From contig JAGQQQ010000036.1 of the NCBI GenBank assembly GCA_020426125.1, positions 1 through 14,619 of the forward strand: 14,619 bases of DNA, given 5' to 3'. The translations under genes and the position numbers were made by a program. Positions 13,492-14,619 of this stretch are shown here, piece by piece. The notes below the pieces were generated by a model. The model had not been told where the DNA came from. It saw only the letters and a program-made list of their open reading frames with translations, and did no database searches. The first letter of the stretch is position 1; each line of letters begins with the position of its first letter. The stretch is from Planctomycetaceae bacterium. GTDB lineage: Bacteria; Planctomycetota; Planctomycetia; Planctomycetales; Planctomycetaceae.

Positions 13492-14619
13492 ATGAGCACA
13501 CCCTCTGATTTGCCGTCCCCACGCATCGCCATCACCGGACTGGGCCTCGTCACTCCGCTTGCTGGAGATGCCGAGAGGACTTGGAAACGGCTTCTGGCAG
13601 GTCAGACGGCGGGTTGCTGGATTTCCCCGGAAGATCTGGGAACGACGCATCCCAAACTGCTCAAAAACATTTGCTGGTTTGGAGCCCCAGTTCAGGGGTT
13701 TCATTCTGCCCGTTCTCGACTGATCGCCTTTGCTGAGCAGGCGACGCGGGAGGCCATCGAAGGGGCGAAGCTCACGACCCGCGAGTTGGAACACGCCGTG
13801 TGCGTCATCGGGACCAGCAAACCCGATTTGACTGCCATCGATCATTCCGGATACCCCTTTCAGGATGTTTATCCCTCGAGCGCCGCTCACCACGTTGCTG
13901 CTCTCTGGAATTGCCAACGTGGAGCTTTGGCGCCAGTCGCCGCCTGCGCGACCGGACTGCTGAGCGTCCACCGAGCGGCGGAACTGATCCGTGAGGGTGT
14001 GAGCCCCATCGCAATCGCTGGCAGTACAGACGCATCTCTGCATCCGGGACTTCTGGCGAGTTACCAACGGCTGGGAGTCCTCGCTGCTCCAGGCGACTCG
14101 CCCGGGTCCTGTTGTCGCCCATTTGATCAAAACCGAGATGGTTTTCTCGTCGGTGAAGGAGCTGGCATACTCGTTCTGGAAGACTGGGCACACGCTCGGG
14201 CTCGGGGTGCGAATGTGCTCGCAGAATGGATCGTAGGGCGTTGTGTCAGCGATCCGACTGGCCTGACATTGATCGACTCAACGGGAACGCCGGTTGTCCG
14301 ATGTCTCGAACAACTGTTCCAGGGGACGCGAGTCCCTGCGCGCGAATCTATTGCCATCAATGTGCATGGGACGGCCACGGAACTCAACGACCTCGCGGAG
14401 GGGAATGCCATCCGCCGTTTCTTTAAGGGGAATCCGCCAAATTGCTTTGGAATCAAAGGGGCAATTGGCCATCTGATGGGAGCCGCGGGTGCCGTGGAAT
14501 TGGTCTGTTGTGTACTCGCCTTACGCGACCAGCAAATTCCGGTTTCCGCGAACCATGTTCGCGCGGATCCCCAGACCGGCATTTCCCTGACAACTCATTC
14601 GATGCAATTCCCAGTTGAA
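13492..14619 (+). CDS. Beta-ketoacyl-ACP synthase, FabF-like (3'-truncated)
   Basis: The frame is open to the last base (376 codons); about 35-40 C-terminal residues, including the usual Gly-rich FGGxN ending, lie outside. It is a thiolase-fold condensing enzyme joining malonyl-ACP to a growing acyl chain. RIAITGLGLVTPLAG (9-23) is the standard opening. The active-site Cys152 lies in AACATG, with His292 in NVHGTATELND, Lys322 in GIKG and His327 in GHLMGAAGA. Spacings Cys-His 140 and His-His 35 closely match E. coli FabF (C163, H303, H340). RPFDQNRDGFLVGEGAG (residues 209-225) is the other signature. Active-site Cys in ACATG rather than ACTSG, and VHGTAT for AHGTGT, point to a specialised paralogue, possibly for polyketide or unusual lipid synthesis, rather than the housekeeping enzyme. 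ATG 13492 gives the expected N-terminus but has no clear Shine-Dalgarno. Confidence 0.92.
   Translation, partial: MSTPSDLPSPRIAITGLGLVTPLAGDAERTWKRLLAGQTAGCWISPEDLGTTHPKLLKNICWFGAPVQGFHSARSRLIAFAEQATREAIEGAKLTTRELEHAVCVIGTSKPDLTAIDHSGYPFQDVYPSSAAHHVAALWNCQRGALAPVAACATGLLSVHRAAELIREGVSPIAIAGSTDASLHPGLLASYQRLGVLAAPGDSPGSCCRPFDQNRDGFLVGEGAGILVLEDWAHARARGANVLAEWIVGRCVSDPTGLTLIDSTGTPVVRCLEQLFQGTRVPARESIAINVHGTATELNDLAEGNAIRRFFKGNPPNCFGIKGAIGHLMGAAGAVELVCCVLALRDQQIPVSANHVRADPQTGISLTTHSMQFPVE

Noticed and set aside
1..14619. tRNA, rRNA, CRISPR array, transposase or integrase genes
   Set aside because: Looked for on both strands by eye; no cloverleaf-like TTCGAATC contexts, regular spaced repeats or recombinase motifs were found.

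Overview
The window most likely comes from a planctomycete (Planctomycetota, Planctomycetia-like). The evidence is a secreted protein with a Tyr/Trp-rich HYWPYPY...CEDR core, a family I associate with this phylum, the protein styles of the DUF1844, AAA ATPase and ferrochelatase genes, a moderately high GC content by eye, and short loosely packed transcription units with variable Shine-Dalgarno use. This is a judgement from sequence alone; no search was run.

Region 1 (2-6407, + strand) is a three-gene operon: a transglutaminase-like/DUF2126 protein cut by the left edge, a fusion of a circularly permuted type-2 ATP-grasp domain with an alpha-E domain, and a second, smaller transglutaminase-like protein whose ATG overlaps the previous stop. 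This gene set is a recognised but biochemically uncharacterised association, predicted to make and/or remodel amide (peptide-like) bonds. It is the best candidate here for an undescribed system.

Region 2 (6408-7343) starts with a 230-bp gap between converging genes. The gap holds a 125-bp element bounded by an 11-bp perfect inverted repeat and containing a strong 18-nt palindrome (MITE-like or bidirectional terminator). Next comes a DUF1844 gene on the minus strand, then a divergent promoter region.

Region 3 (7344-9468, + strand) has a DegT/DnrJ/EryC1/StrS-type PLP aminotransferase (sugar-nucleotide amination) and a small exported planctomycete-type protein of unknown function, followed by overlapping hairpins and a 12-bp terminator-like stem-loop.

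Region 4 (9667-12127, + strand) is a tight gene pair: a cytoplasmic AAA+ ATPase with an N-terminal winged-helix-like part, and a TPR-repeat lipoprotein starting 16 nt downstream.

Region 5 (12252-14619, + strand) carries ferrochelatase (haem synthesis), starting at GTG, and then the first 376 codons of a FabF-like beta-ketoacyl-ACP synthase with an intact Cys-His-His triad, cut by the right edge. No tRNA, rRNA, CRISPR array, transposase or phage gene was seen. No gene-free stretch exceeds 300 bases.
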